A stretch of 64,000 nucleotides of DNA from Salicibibacter cibi (GCF_016495865.1 NZ_CP054706.1:2232001-2296000); one strand, 5' to 3'. Shown: positions 17,561-26,328, counted from the first letter of the stretch. Numbers and translations: made by a program. The notes: generated by a model not told the origin, from the letters alone.

Positions 17561-17866
17561 TTAAAGTTCAAGCTCCAATTTCTCACAGCGATGCTTATCA
17601 ATCTCTTTTTGTAACTCTTTTACCTTTTCCTCGAGTCTTACAATTTTGGTTTTATCATTAAAACTTTTTTCATAAGCTGTCCCAACACGACTAAGATCGT
17701 CTAAAAAGTCCAAAACATCTGGTTCTTTCACTTTATAGATTCTGTCCTCGTGAATTGCTTTTCATTTCCCTTGCATTATCCAGCGTCTTACTGTGATATG
17801 GTCACATTCAATTTCATAATTGTGTAAGAGATCGACCGTCTCTGCGATTGTCATATAATCTCTCAT
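17561..17866 (-). pseudogene. Small HTH plus coiled-coil protein with internal stop
   Basis: A 102-codon frame from ATG at 17866 interrupted by one TGA after codon 34. The first part (MTIAETVDLLHNYEIECDH, then ITVRRWIMQGK) is a MerR/excisionase-type HTH; the part after the stop continues with VKEPDVLDFLDDL and a charged coiled-coil (RLEEKVKELQKEI) to the end. Both halves clearly belong together, so it is a decayed gene or contains a sequence error. GGA lies about 10 bases before the ATG, and TTGACA and TATAAT elements overlap the start. No SelB/SECIS features were seen, so the TGA is not treated as selenocysteine. It opens the mobile-element region. Confidence 0.6.
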
Positions 17867-18082
17867 TATAAAATGTCCTTTCTGTGTCAAGGATCGCATC
17901 CTCAGTTTGCTAGGGATGGATCGTACCGTTTATACGACACCGAGAAATAGCTCAGAAGAAGTCGAACTCACGAGCCGGCAATCGTGAATCGGGCATTCCT
18001 TTGTCCGTTCTGTGTCGAATAATGCGGAAGGCGCAAGTTTTGTCCAACCCCTATCACTCGGGGTAATCCATTTTATTTTTCA
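17867..18082. other. Non-coding mobile-element debris
   Basis: Between the HTH pseudogene and the first sigma-like remnant no open frame with a recognisable product is present. Together with 17400-17560, which contains a small CCCTTCGCAAGGG hairpin and two GTGGTAAAAA repeats on the minus strand, it looks like plasmid or element debris. Confidence 0.35.
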
Positions 18083-18336
18083 AACGACATTCCTTCAGTC
18101 CCAATGATCAGGAACCTTAGGACATGGCCATGTCAGAATCCCTGATTTCAGATATAGACACCATAGCCACTTACTTGAACAAATTATCCGACCGTGAAGC
18201 TACATTGGGTCATTGAACACGCGGTCCACGACGAAGCCCCTCGCATGATCACAGCCAAATACAACGTTTCCGTCGAAACTGTTAAAGGCTGGCGAAAAGG
18301 GACTCTCACGAAAGACTAAGAAAATATGTAAAATAA
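18083..18336 (+). pseudogene. Sigma-70-like gene remnant, copy A
   Basis: A degenerate 3' half of a short sigma-70-type gene. By alignment to the better copy at 30417-30879 it runs from the end of region 2 (ACATTCCTTC, CCAATGATCAGGAACC) through region 4 (equivalents of HAVHDQPPRMIAAKYNVS and VETVKGWRKG) to the shared tail AAAATATGTAAAATAA. There are several frameshifts and a TAG, so no product is possible. The 5' half is missing. Confidence 0.6.
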
Positions 18337-18384
18337 AGCCAAAAATAAACCGGCGGGTACACGCCTGCCGGTTTATTTTTGGCT
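18337..18384 (+). terminator. 18-bp perfect terminator stem after copy A
   Basis: AGCCAAAAATAAACCGGC (18337-18354) pairs perfectly with the segment 18367-18384 around a 12-base loop and is followed by TTTAAT. It is a very strong Rho-independent terminator attached to the sigma-like remnant. Copy B carries a related, shorter stem (AAACCGGC). Confidence 0.75.
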
Positions 18385-18690
18385 TTTAATCTTTCTTTAA
18401 AGAACATTAATTCCAGTTACTTGGCTGAGGTTATTTGGGGTTGATAAAAATGATTGATTTGACACTGATTCTAACCTCATGAAAATTTCAGGAGATCTTT
18501 CTTCGTGTTGTGTTGTGATCAAGCAGATTGTATTATATCCTACCATTCCGCATCCTTCCTATTATCTTTGTACTTTATTTATTCCAAGATGTTAATCCTC
18601 CATTTATGCTTGAAAATCTCTACTTTCTATTACATTGATAAATTTGAATAACCACTATTTCAAAATAGCTGGCCCAATCTGATATTCAGC
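18385..18690. other. AT-rich intergenic stretch
   Basis: No gene recognised. It contains at about 18404-18420 one example of the dispersed TTTAAAGAACATTAA motif that also follows the other sigma-like copies. Confidence 0.35.
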
Positions 18691-18849
18691 TTATTCAAAT
18701 AATTTTGTTAGTTTAGTTCTATCGATCACCTCATTTTCAACAATTGAATTCTTAACTCCCTCTAGAATCTTCATTGCAAACATTAGCCGATGAGCATTGC
18801 TATTTACTCCCTCTCTTAATTCTGTGTATTGCTGCTCTAACTCAGCCAT
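18691..18849 (-). CDS. Hypothetical small protein, 52 aa
   Basis: A 52-codon gene with a good ribosome binding site (GAGGAG, 3 bases before ATG plus overlap with a stop, GAGGAGTGAATG). The product is a charged helical protein (AELEQQYTELREGVN, then HRLMFAMKILEGVKN). Nine further codons (MIKEQSIEE) lie directly upstream in the same frame before the TGA, so the original start may have been at 18879 and the TGA a later change. No family recognised. Position inside the mobile zone suggests an element passenger gene. Confidence 0.45.
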   Translation of the reverse strand: MAELEQQYTELREGVNSNAHRLMFAMKILEGVKNSIVENEVIDRTKLTKLFE

Positions 18850-18903
18850 TCACTCCTCTATGCTTTGCTCTTTAATCATAATTATAGCCATTCCTTTCGC
18901 TTT

Positions 18904-18954
18904 CGCTCAAGGCACAAAACGTCATGAAATGTGTACTTGCGCCGAGCGTTTTTT
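18904..18954 (+). terminator. Candidate terminator before the IS110 element
   Basis: CGCTC (18904-18908) and GGC pair with GCC and GAGCG (18941-18948) with a small bulge, followed directly by TTTTTT. It would stop plus-strand transcription just before the candidate bridge-RNA region. Confidence 0.4.
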
Positions 18955-18961
18955 GTATTAC

Positions 18962-19173
18962 TCTAGATTTATAGGGATACGCAGTTAACTACAAATCACG
19001 CGGAGGTGAGTGGGCCATTCCGATAGCGGATTGACCGAATAATTATATGTGTAGATTGCCTTCCCAAGCACAAATAAGTGTGCCATCGAGCACGTAGACT
19101 TATCTTTGTATAAACAACTCACTCGTTTATTGCTGGGCCATCAGTCAATGCTGTTTATCCCTATATATTCTAG
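18962..19173 (+). ncRNA. Candidate bridge-RNA region of the IS110-type element
   Basis: The non-coding leader in front of the IS110-type transposase is bounded by an inverted repeat: TCTAGA..TATAGGGATA (18962-18979) and TATCCCTATA..TCTAGA (19156-19173). The inner 10-bp arms are perfect complements and enclose 176 bases. IS110-family elements are known to encode a structured bridge RNA of about this size in the non-coding end next to the transposase. No internal loops were assigned; the RNA itself is inferred from position, size and the closing stem. Confidence 0.45.
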
Positions 19174-19187
19174 AAAGGAGTGAAACC

Positions 19188-20435
19188 TTGATGGGATTAA
19201 AAATTGTATATCCCATTTGTTGTGGTATTGACGTCCACAAAACCTTTGTTGTTGCTTGTATTGCTTCTACCGACAAAGGCGTCACGACTTACAAACGCCA
19301 TCGCTTTTCAACCTATACCAAAGGGTTGAAAGAGCTGTCACAGTGGCTTTGTGAACACAATTGCAAGGATGTCTGCATGGAATCGACCGGAAAGTACTGG
19401 ATTCCCGTGTTCAATGTCTTGGAACATTCCTGCAACATCACCTTGGCCCATCCGAAATACGTCAAAGCCATCCGTGGTAAAAAAACGGATAAAAAGGATG
19501 CGAAATGGATCGCTGATTTATTCAAACATGACCTTGTAGCCGGAAGCTTTATGCCTCCGCTCGCTATTCGGCAGCTTCGTGACTTGATGCGTTATCGTTT
19601 TAAACTAACGAACTTTACATCAAGCGAGAAAAATCGATTTCAAAACAGCCTTACCGTTTCGAACATCCAGCTTGGAAATGTGGTGTCTGATACCTTTGGA
19701 AAAAGTTCCATGAATATCATTGGCAAGCTGCTGGAAGATCCAACGGACACCACCTTTGACATTGAGCCTCTGATTCACGGCTCCATGGATCATAAAATTC
19801 CAGAGCTGAAACTTGCCGTTGAGGGTTTTATTACACCAGAACAGTCCGGTAAATTGGCCGTTATTAAAAAACATTACGACAACCTTAACGCACGAAAATC
19901 TGACCTTGAGGAACTGATCCTTTCCCTTGCCGAGCCCTACACAGAAGAAATTAACTTGATCTTAACTGTTCCGTCCTTTAAAAACATCTTTTCAGCCATT
20001 GCCGTGGTTTCTGAAATAGGTGTCGATATGGACGTGTTCCCGACAGCTAAGCATTTATGTTCCTGGGCAGGGTTAACCCCTACAAATAACGAAAGTGCCG
20101 GCAAGAAAAAGTCAGTCAGAGTCTCCAGAGCAGGGGTCTACATCAAGCCCCTTTTAGTCCAATGTGCGACCGCTGTCGTCAAAAGCGATAAACATCCCGA
20201 AATCCGAAACCGCTATTTGAGAATCAAAAAGCGTCGAGGTCACAAGCGTGCCATCATCGCTATCGCACGAATGTTGTTAACAGCCATTTACCATATCCTA
20301 AAGAAGAAAGAACCTTACAATCCGGATTTGTATCAAAAAGCCGATGTTCTTCCGGTAAGCCGTGAAATCACGGTTGAGCAAGCCTTATCATTGGCAAAAT
20401 CTCAAGGTTTTCGGATCAAGGAAACAGTGACGTAG
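19188..20435 (+). CDS. IS110-family DEDD transposase
   Basis: A 415-residue transposase. The N-terminal RuvC-like DEDD domain begins with CCGIDVHKTFVVAC (first Asp), has CMESTGKYWIPVFN (Glu) and KKTDKKDAKWIADL (Asp pair). The C-terminal Transposase_20 domain has TVPSFKNIFSAIAVVSEIG, CSWAGLTPTNNESAGKKK with the catalytic serine expected in the downstream segment, and a basic tail. Length and domain order are normal, and the gene appears intact, so the element may still be active. ATG at 19191 or 19188; AAAGGAG is 9-12 bases upstream. These recombinases use a bridge RNA to choose target and donor DNA. Confidence 0.93.
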   Translation: MMGLKIVYPICCGIDVHKTFVVACIASTDKGVTTYKRHRFSTYTKGLKELSQWLCEHNCKDVCMESTGKYWIPVFNVLEHSCNITLAHPKYVKAIRGKKTDKKDAKWIADLFKHDLVAGSFMPPLAIRQLRDLMRYRFKLTNFTSSEKNRFQNSLTVSNIQLGNVVSDTFGKSSMNIIGKLLEDPTDTTFDIEPLIHGSMDHKIPELKLAVEGFITPEQSGKLAVIKKHYDNLNARKSDLEELILSLAEPYTEEINLILTVPSFKNIFSAIAVVSEIGVDMDVFPTAKHLCSWAGLTPTNNESAGKKKSVRVSRAGVYIKPLLVQCATAVVKSDKHPEIRNRYLRIKKRRGHKRAIIAIARMLLTAIYHILKKKEPYNPDLYQKADVLPVSREITVEQALSLAKSQGFRIKETVT

Positions 20436-20739
20436 ACTCCAACTACTCTATTTACCATAAATCACCAAATCGATCACCCCGTGATGGCTTATTTGCCATG
20501 CGCTTTTATTTAGCAAAAGCATCAGTGGTTTATTTCAGACTTCCTCCTTTCTTTTTTGTTTTACAGAACTTTCATCCATCCGTAAACTCTACTCTGAGTA
20601 ATTGCCTTAACTATACTTCAGTAACTTTAATGTTACTTTAATGTTACTTTAAAGAACTTATTTTTCTTTCAGTCTCATATAAGAGAGTGAGATTTAACAT
20701 AAATAATCAGTCTTTGAAATTGGTACTCCTCATACTCTA
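20436..20739. other. Region after the IS110 transposase
   Basis: No gene seen. It contains the probable right end of the IS element and, at 20622-20660, a small direct repeat (TTTAATGTTAC twice) ending in ACTTTAAAGAAC, which belongs to the same motif family as the sequences following the sigma-like remnants. Confidence 0.35.
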
Positions 20740-21861
20740 TTAACCATTCAATGAATCCCAGTATTTGGACTGTACCTTTTTAGCATTTGCAACGTACTGT
20801 TTTTGAATAGAAAATAGCTCATCAACTGGAAGGTCTGGCAATGCTCCCGGAAACGGATCTTCAACATCCGTATGAACGCCGCTCATTTCCTCTACAATAG
20901 CATGAGAGCAAAACGGTACATATGCGGAACTATAGCCTCCTTCGTGACAGGCTACAAATTTCCCTCCACAATGCTTTTCTGCAATGTTCAGCATGAATCT
21001 GGCAATTTGGCGGAATCCATCTGATGTTACCATCATTCTTCCAAGTGGATCAAATAGACTTGGATCCTGGCCGGCTGAGATCAAAATGAGTTGCGGTTGA
21101 AATTGATCCGCTATCGGTCCTACAATTTCTTCGAATGCATGGAGATAACCAGCGTTCCCTGTTCCTGCCGGAAGAGGAATGTTAACATTGAATCCTTCTC
21201 CCTTACCTTTACCAGTTTCTTCAGCATAACCACGTCCAGCAGGAAAATTTAGTTCCTGATGAAGCGAAATAAACAAAACATTTGGATCTTCATAAAATGC
21301 GGATTCTGTTCCATTCCCGTGGTGAACATCCCAGTCCAAAATCAACACTCGATCAAGCCCTAACACCTCTCTGGCATATTTCCCTGCCACAGCAACGTTA
21401 TTAAACAGACAAAAACCCATACCAAGGTCACCCTCAGCATGATGACCAGGCGGTCGTGTCAGCGCATATGCATTATCAACCTTTCCATCCATAACTGCAT
21501 TAACTGCCGTCAAAGCCCCACCTGCTGACAAAAGAGCAATTTCATACGAGCCTTTACCAACAAGAGCAAGTTCACCAGCATCACCGGACCCTATATCACT
21601 TAACTCTTCAACCTTTTTCATATATTCGTTTCCATGATAACGCAAGATGTCTTCTGTTTTTGCTTTTCTCGGTTTGAATTGTGTAAGTTGATCCATCAAT
21701 CCACTTCGTTCAACTAAGTTTTTAAATCGACGCTTTGTTTCCGGATTTTCTGAATGAACATCACTTTCAACCCAACCTCCTGGTGGCATAAACAACGCAC
21801 CATTCCCAGTATCATGCCAAAAATAACTTTCATCACTTATAAAACCAGTCTTTTTAGCCAT
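20740..21861 (-). CDS. Class II HDAC-like/acetylpolyamine deacetylase
   Basis: A 373-residue arginase/deacetylase-fold enzyme. Catalytic elements are RPPGHHAEGDLGMGFCLFNN (the His-His pair), DWDVHHGNGTE (zinc Asp and His), SAGQDPSLFDPLGRM (second zinc Asp) and the EGGYSS loop. Such bacterial enzymes remove acetyl groups from polyamines, N-acetylated small amides or proteins. The start at 21861 follows GGAGGG with 7 bases spacing; five more codons upstream are unlikely to be used. The gene is intact but isolated between an IS110 element and a transposase fragment, so it may have been moved as a passenger or stranded by rearrangement. No partner gene is visible. Confidence 0.9.
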   Translation of the reverse strand: MAKKTGFISDESYFWHDTGNGALFMPPGGWVESDVHSENPETKRRFKNLVERSGLMDQLTQFKPRKAKTEDILRYHGNEYMKKVEELSDIGSGDAGELALVGKGSYEIALLSAGGALTAVNAVMDGKVDNAYALTRPPGHHAEGDLGMGFCLFNNVAVAGKYAREVLGLDRVLILDWDVHHGNGTESAFYEDPNVLFISLHQELNFPAGRGYAEETGKGKGEGFNVNIPLPAGTGNAGYLHAFEEIVGPIADQFQPQLILISAGQDPSLFDPLGRMMVTSDGFRQIARFMLNIAEKHCGGKFVACHEGGYSSAYVPFCSHAIVEEMSGVHTDVEDPFPGALPDLPVDELFSIQKQYVANAKKVQSKYWDSLNG

Positions 21862-22105
21862 TAGTCTTCCCTCCAAATATAGTACTGATTATATCAACAA
21901 TGATATCGTTTTCTTTCAAAAAATACAAATATGACCAACTATTTTGATATTAATTGAGTTTCGTTTACAGATCTTTCACTTACATTTTCGGCACCAGCGA
22001 AGCGAAGATAAAATAAATCTTTTGGAATGTGGGCGTCAAGTAAAAATGAACATTTTTCGCTAATTAATTTTGACGTAAAAACCCCCAATACTTCACAAAT
22101 AAAGG

Positions 22106-22549
22106 TTGACGCATGACGCGGCCGTTGCTGATTCATTTGCCCACCAGTTGGTCACGTCTGTTCGAGATCGGGCCTATGCCACCATCCGTGATTTCGATGG
22201 CCTGGAAGACGATGACGGATTTGTGATTAGTCTGAAAACGTCTATCTATACCAATGAGAGGGAGCCTATCCCACGTGTGACTTCTGACCATTCCAGGGTT
22301 TTCAATGATTATTCAGTGAAAACCGGAAAAGGGAAAAGCCAATCCAAGCACCGGTTTCGTATCGTTTGTTTTTACGATGATAAAGGAAATAAGCTCCGAG
22401 TAGCCACCAACCTCAGCGCCCTTTCTGCCGAAGATCTCGCAGATCTTTACAAGGCACGTTGGCAAATTGAGCTTTTTCACCGCTTTCTCAACCAACAATT
22501 GAATCGGAAAAAAAGAATACCACCTTTTACCAACGTCCTTCAGTCCCAA
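22106..22549 (+). pseudogene. IS4-type transposase fragment
   Basis: About 148 codons of an IS4-like DDE transposase. VRDRAYATIRDFDG holds the second catalytic Asp, and YKARWQIELFHRFLNQQLN is the YREK/E-type signature with the catalytic Glu. The N-terminal third with the first Asp is missing, and the frame breaks off at about 22535, where it is joined directly to sigma-like copy B (CCTTCAGTCCCAATGATCAGG). It is a dead fragment. Confidence 0.75.
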
Positions 22550-22784
22550 TGATCAGGAAACTGAAGACATGTCCATGTAAGAATCCTGGATGTTAGATGC
22601 AGACAGTCTATCTCCATATCTAAACATGCCTATCCGAACGTGAGCAACGTTGGGTCATCGAGCACGCGGTGCACGACCAAGCCCCGCGTATGATTGCCGC
22701 CAAGTACAATGCTTCCGTCGAAACGGCTAAGACTGGCACAAAGGGGCACTATCGAAACTAAGAAAATATGGAAAATAAAGTCCA
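22535..22784 (+). pseudogene. Sigma-70-like gene remnant, copy B
   Basis: Aligns with copy A and with the region 4 half of the copy at 30417-30879: CCAATGATCAGGAAAC, then the equivalents of LSDRE, EHAVHDQAPRMIAAKYN and the tail AAAATATGGAAAATAA. Stops and indels make it non-coding. It is fused at its 5' side to an IS4-type transposase fragment. Confidence 0.6.
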
Positions 22785-22813
22785 AAACCGGCGGGTATAA
22801 CACCTGCCGGTTT
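22785..22813 (+). terminator. Hairpin after copy B
   Basis: AAACCGGC (22785-22792) pairs with GCCGGTTT (22806-22813). It is a decayed version of the stem after copy A. A TTACCTTAAAGGACATT motif follows at about 22829-22846. Confidence 0.55.
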
Positions 22814-23031
22814 CCACGCTTAATTGTTACCTTAAAGGACATTAACTCTAGTCGTTGGCCGGGGTTGTTTGTGATTGATAAAATTACTACGCTTCTTAGC
22901 TTTTCTATTCATGGCAGTAAATTGGAGAAAGTGCCCCGTAATAAACACTAACTCATGTGATTTTTTAGTTATTCTTGGTAGATTAGATCTCAATCTCTAC
23001 TCGTTTAGTAAAGCGCCCGTAAAAGTTTAAA

Positions 23032-24519
23032 TTACTTTGCAAATAATTTTTCAACATATGATTTATCCATTGGTTTTGTGAAGAAACTAATAACAATAAT
23101 TAGGGTGGTTGAGACAATAGTGGCAATACCTGCTGCAGCCCATGGTACCATAAAAAGTTCACTCCCCATCCCTAAGCCAACAACAAATGTAAGAATTATG
23201 AATGTGAGAAACCCTGCAACACTACCAATTTCGGCAGCAGTGCGAGTGACTCCTTTCCACAGGCTCCCTATAACCATAGCAGGAATAACACTCCCGGTAA
23301 ATAAACCAATTCCCAACCACATTAACTGCGTAATAAAATCCGGTTCATTCTGAGCAATGAAAATTCCAGCTATAACAATAATGGGGATGGACACTCTTTG
23401 AAATACTAAGGCCCGCTTATCTAATGTAGCATCTGAAATTTTCTTTTTTCTCCGTGGTACAATAGAATCCCTATAAATATCCACTGCAAGCGCTACAGCT
23501 ACTACTAAAAATAAACCTGCTGTAGTAGATAATATTGCTGATAATATGCCAATCATTGCTATTCCAGTGAGCCAGTTAGGCAGCAAATCTACAAGTAAGT
23601 GTAAAACGGCTGTATCTGGAGCGACATCCGGGAAGAGAAACCTTCCTCCAAGACCTCCAAACAACATAATTAAGCCCAAAATACTTAATCCAAAAAAGCC
23701 CCATAATAGTGCCTTAGAAACATTTTTTTCATCATCCAGTGCCAACCATATTTTTGATAACTGAGGACTTAGACCAAATAATCCCAAGGAAATGAAAATT
23801 ACAACACCTGTAAAAGGACCGAACATAGGGTCACTAAAAACAACACTTGAACTTAACATAGGATCGATTTCAGTCAACGTTCTGTCAATTGTACCTATCC
23901 CACCAACATTCACCACTACGACAGCAGCTATTAGGATGCTTAAAAAAAGCATAATTAGACCTTGTACAAAACTTGTTAAAATTTCTGCATGAGAACCACC
24001 TATTGTAATATATGCTGCCATTATAATTCCGCCTATAATAACCCCAGTCAAATAGTCAATCTCCATCGACTCAACGAAAACCAATCCTATTCCAGCAAAT
24101 TGCCCAGCAATGTAAAAAATGCTAAAGATAGCAGCAACTGCTGTTACTACCCGTAGTAATGGACTTTGAAAACGTATCGCCATAAAATCTGCCATTGATT
24201 TAGCTTGAGCATTTTTCCCGATTCTAGATAATAGAAATGCGGAGGTTGCCCATGCAAGGGCAATCGCTGAATAACTTCCCATTGCATACCAAAGCCCTGG
24301 CCACCCTTGATCGTATACAAATCCTGGATTACCTAAAATTGCAGCAGCACTACCGGTAGTTGCGGTAAGTGCAATACCAATAACAAAAGGTCCGTATGCC
24401 CGAGGTGCTGTTGAGAATTCAACAGCACTGTTTGTCTTTTTTAAACCCCGTATTGACAGATAAAACATCACAATAATAAATATTATAAAATAAATCGTAG
24501 TCCATACAGTCAAACTCAT
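23032..24519 (-). CDS. Sodium:solute symporter (SSS family)
   Basis: A 495-residue transporter with about 13 membrane helices, the SSS/SLC5 fold. Typical pieces are the N-terminal RGLKKTNSAVEFSTA, TATTGSAAAILGNPGFVYDQGWPGLWY in helix 2 region, SKSMADFMAIRF-like (KSMADFMAIRFQ), GGSHAEILTSFVQG and LSAILSTTAGLFLVVAVALAVDIYRD. It should import a monocarboxylate or similar solute with Na+. The start at 24519 has AGGAGTGA 8 bases upstream; 14 extra codons are open. It is last in the operon acyl-CoA synthetase-thiolase-DUF35-small protein-symporter, so it likely brings in the acid that the synthetase activates. Confidence 0.9.
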   Translation of the reverse strand: MSLTVWTTIYFIIFIIVMFYLSIRGLKKTNSAVEFSTAPRAYGPFVIGIALTATTGSAAAILGNPGFVYDQGWPGLWYAMGSYSAIALAWATSAFLLSRIGKNAQAKSMADFMAIRFQSPLLRVVTAVAAIFSIFYIAGQFAGIGLVFVESMEIDYLTGVIIGGIIMAAYITIGGSHAEILTSFVQGLIMLFLSILIAAVVVVNVGGIGTIDRTLTEIDPMLSSSVVFSDPMFGPFTGVVIFISLGLFGLSPQLSKIWLALDDEKNVSKALLWGFFGLSILGLIMLFGGLGGRFLFPDVAPDTAVLHLLVDLLPNWLTGIAMIGILSAILSTTAGLFLVVAVALAVDIYRDSIVPRRKKKISDATLDKRALVFQRVSIPIIVIAGIFIAQNEPDFITQLMWLGIGLFTGSVIPAMVIGSLWKGVTRTAAEIGSVAGFLTFIILTFVVGLGMGSELFMVPWAAAGIATIVSTTLIIVISFFTKPMDKSYVEKLFAK

Positions 24520-24569
24520 GTTTAGCTCACTCCTATATTTTCTAGATGTTAAGAGTTTCATATTAGCCT

Positions 24570-24686
24570 TTATGTTTCATTATTATTCTGTGATCGACTA
24601 TTCGATTTTTGTACGAAGTGAATAGCAAATAAGACAACCCAGCCAAGTGCCCAGAATCCCATCCAGAGCCAAAACATGATACCCAA
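24570..24686 (-). CDS. Tiny membrane protein next to SSS symporter (candidate accessory protein)
   Basis: A 38-codon gene ending 50 bases before the symporter start. A TTG at 24686 is the preferred start, with GGGGGG 6 bases upstream; an ATG three codons later lacks a site. The product is a single membrane helix rich in Trp and Gly (FWLWMGFWALGWVVLFAIHF) with a polar, Asn-rich C-terminal tail. Very small single-helix proteins are known beside SSS symporters and are annotated as symporter accessory proteins; this one fits in size, topology and place. Function is inferred from context only. Confidence 0.6.
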   Translation of the reverse strand: MGIMFWLWMGFWALGWVVLFAIHFVQKSNSRSQNNNET

Positions 24687-24820
24687 TATAAGCCCCCCTT
24701 CTATCACCAGATAAACACTTATTATCTATATTATTTAGATTTTAAAAATTTAACTCAATTTTTTTAATGGGTACAACTTTAAACATCCATATCAACATCA
24801 TTCTTGGTATATGAGAACTA

Positions 24821-25135
24821 CTAGTTGTCTACTGGTTTAAAATAGTAACATTCATTTTTTATGTCGTTGAGCACGACAAAGTCATTAATTTGAACAGCTT
24901 CACCTATGAATCTGCCCGTTAAGTTGAGTCCATCTAATTGAACAAGAACTACATAATATGGAACATGGTCGGCAAATTGTTTTGGAGCCGTGTGTATTTT
25001 TGTGTAAGAGTAGATGTTGCCCTCTCCCTTTATTGTTGTTAACTCTAAGTCATCCGATAAACATTTTGGACATTGATTTTTGCTGGAATGTAAAACTACT
25101 TCGCACTGCTTACACTTTTTTACAGTGAGATCCAA
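24821..25135 (-). CDS. DUF35 Zn-ribbon/OB-fold protein, thiolase partner
   Basis: A 104-residue protein with an N-terminal rubredoxin-like Zn ribbon (CKQC and CPKC, 15 residues apart) and a C-terminal OB fold (GEGNIYSYTKIH, YYVVLVQLDG, GRFIG). DUF35 proteins bind CoA thioesters and form complexes with SCPx-type thiolases, HMG-CoA synthase or enoyl hydratases. It directly follows the thiolase gene with a 33-base gap, which supports the complex. Confidence 0.88.
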   Translation of the reverse strand: MDLTVKKCKQCEVVLHSSKNQCPKCLSDDLELTTIKGEGNIYSYTKIHTAPKQFADHVPYYVVLVQLDGLNLTGRFIGEAVQINDFVVLNDIKNECYYFKPVDN

Positions 25136-25168
25136 TTCTCTACACCCCTTTTTTTCCTAAAATATGAA

Positions 25169-26275
25169 CTACAGAATAAGCTCCAGTCCCCCTAAATTTT
25201 GTGCCAAACCGATATTTGCATGATCTACTTGGTTGCATGCACTTTGATTAAGTTGATCAACGATTTGAATAATTTGGGCGATCCCAGTTGCTCCAATTGG
25301 ATGTCCCTTTGACAATAAACCACCACTTGTGTTCACGGGCACAGTGCCCCCATGTTTAGTAGCTCCTTTTTCAACCGCTTCCCAACCCTTTCCTTTGTCA
25401 AAGAATCCGAGTTCTTCAATTGCCAAAATTTCAGTCATGGAAAAACAATCGTGCAATTCGATTACATCTATATCTTCTGGTCCTAATCCAGCCACCTCAT
25501 ATGCTTTTTTGGCGGCTTCATTCGTAGCTGGAATATGCATCATGTTATCGACTTCTTGCATAACCGGACTGCCAGAAGCTTGTCCTGAAGAAAGAATTTG
25601 GACTCCATTTTTCCCTCTTTGTATAACTACAGCTGCTGCCCCATCAGAAACAGGGGAACAGTCAAACAATCCTAGCGGATCGGTAACAGGCCGTGCATTC
25701 ATGATCTCCTCTATGGTTGTAATTTTCCTGAATTGTGCAATCGGGTTGAACCTTGCATAATTACGATTTTTAAGGGCGACCATAGCCAAGTGCTTCTTTT
25801 CTGCTCCATATTCATGCATATACCTGTTTGTTAGTACTCCGAAGAAACCTGGAAATGTTAGGCCTGATGCCGCTTCATTTGACTCCCGATCCATAGCGCT
25901 ATTAAGAGCATTTGTCACTGTTTCGGTATCTTGATTTGTCATCTTTTCCGCTCCTGCGACCAGAATCGTATCGTACTCTCCAGCTTTAACTAGTTGGTAA
26001 GCATGACGAAGTGCAATTCCCCCGGAAGCACAAGCACCTTCCATTTTGACAGATGGAACATTGCCCAACCCTAATTCATTTGTAAGAATAGAACCTAAGA
26101 TTTCCTGATTAGCAAGCTGCCCAGCAGTGAAGTTTCCAACAAATACAGCATCTACTTTGGGATTGCTCGCTTCCAGTATGGCTTTTCTGCTGGCTTCCAC
26201 TAACATCGATTTTATCGTTTCATCTTTTTTCCCAAAAGTTGTGATCCCTCTGCCAATAACGGATACGTCGGACAT
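25169..26275 (-). CDS. SCPx-type thiolase (acetyl-CoA acyltransferase-like)
   Basis: A 368-residue thiolase-fold enzyme. The nucleophilic cysteine is in KMEGACASGGIALRHA, the active-site histidine in ELHDCFSMTE, and the C-terminal block is GGLLSKGHPIGATGIAQI. This is the SCPx/lipid-transfer thiolase branch that normally works with a DUF35 partner, as here. It would cleave a beta-ketoacyl-CoA or condense acyl-CoAs. The start at 26275 (AAAGGG 8 bases upstream) gives MSDVSVIGRG, the usual N-terminus; eight upstream codons lack a ribosome binding site. It lies between the acyl-CoA synthetase and DUF35 genes. Confidence 0.88.
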   Translation of the reverse strand: MSDVSVIGRGITTFGKKDETIKSMLVEASRKAILEASNPKVDAVFVGNFTAGQLANQEILGSILTNELGLGNVPSVKMEGACASGGIALRHAYQLVKAGEYDTILVAGAEKMTNQDTETVTNALNSAMDRESNEAASGLTFPGFFGVLTNRYMHEYGAEKKHLAMVALKNRNYARFNPIAQFRKITTIEEIMNARPVTDPLGLFDCSPVSDGAAAVVIQRGKNGVQILSSGQASGSPVMQEVDNMMHIPATNEAAKKAYEVAGLGPEDIDVIELHDCFSMTEILAIEELGFFDKGKGWEAVEKGATKHGGTVPVNTSGGLLSKGHPIGATGIAQIIQIVDQLNQSACNQVDHANIGLAQNLGGLELIL

Positions 26276-26328
26276 CTCCATCACCCTTTTAATATTCATT
26301 CATGTAATTGTATTGATCATGATTCACT

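Larger units (their letters stand above)
18962..20435 (+). mobile_element. IS110-family insertion sequence (outer limits uncertain)
   Basis: Comprises the candidate bridge-RNA leader and the DEDD transposase gene. IS110 elements have no clear terminal inverted repeats and make no clear target duplication, so the exact ends cannot be read; the right end is probably within 20436-20560. It lies between a sigma-like remnant and a deacetylase gene. Confidence 0.6.

Noticed and set aside
17561..17866. Selenocysteine at the internal TGA
   Set aside because: No SECIS-like hairpin next to the TGA and the protein class is not known to use selenocysteine.
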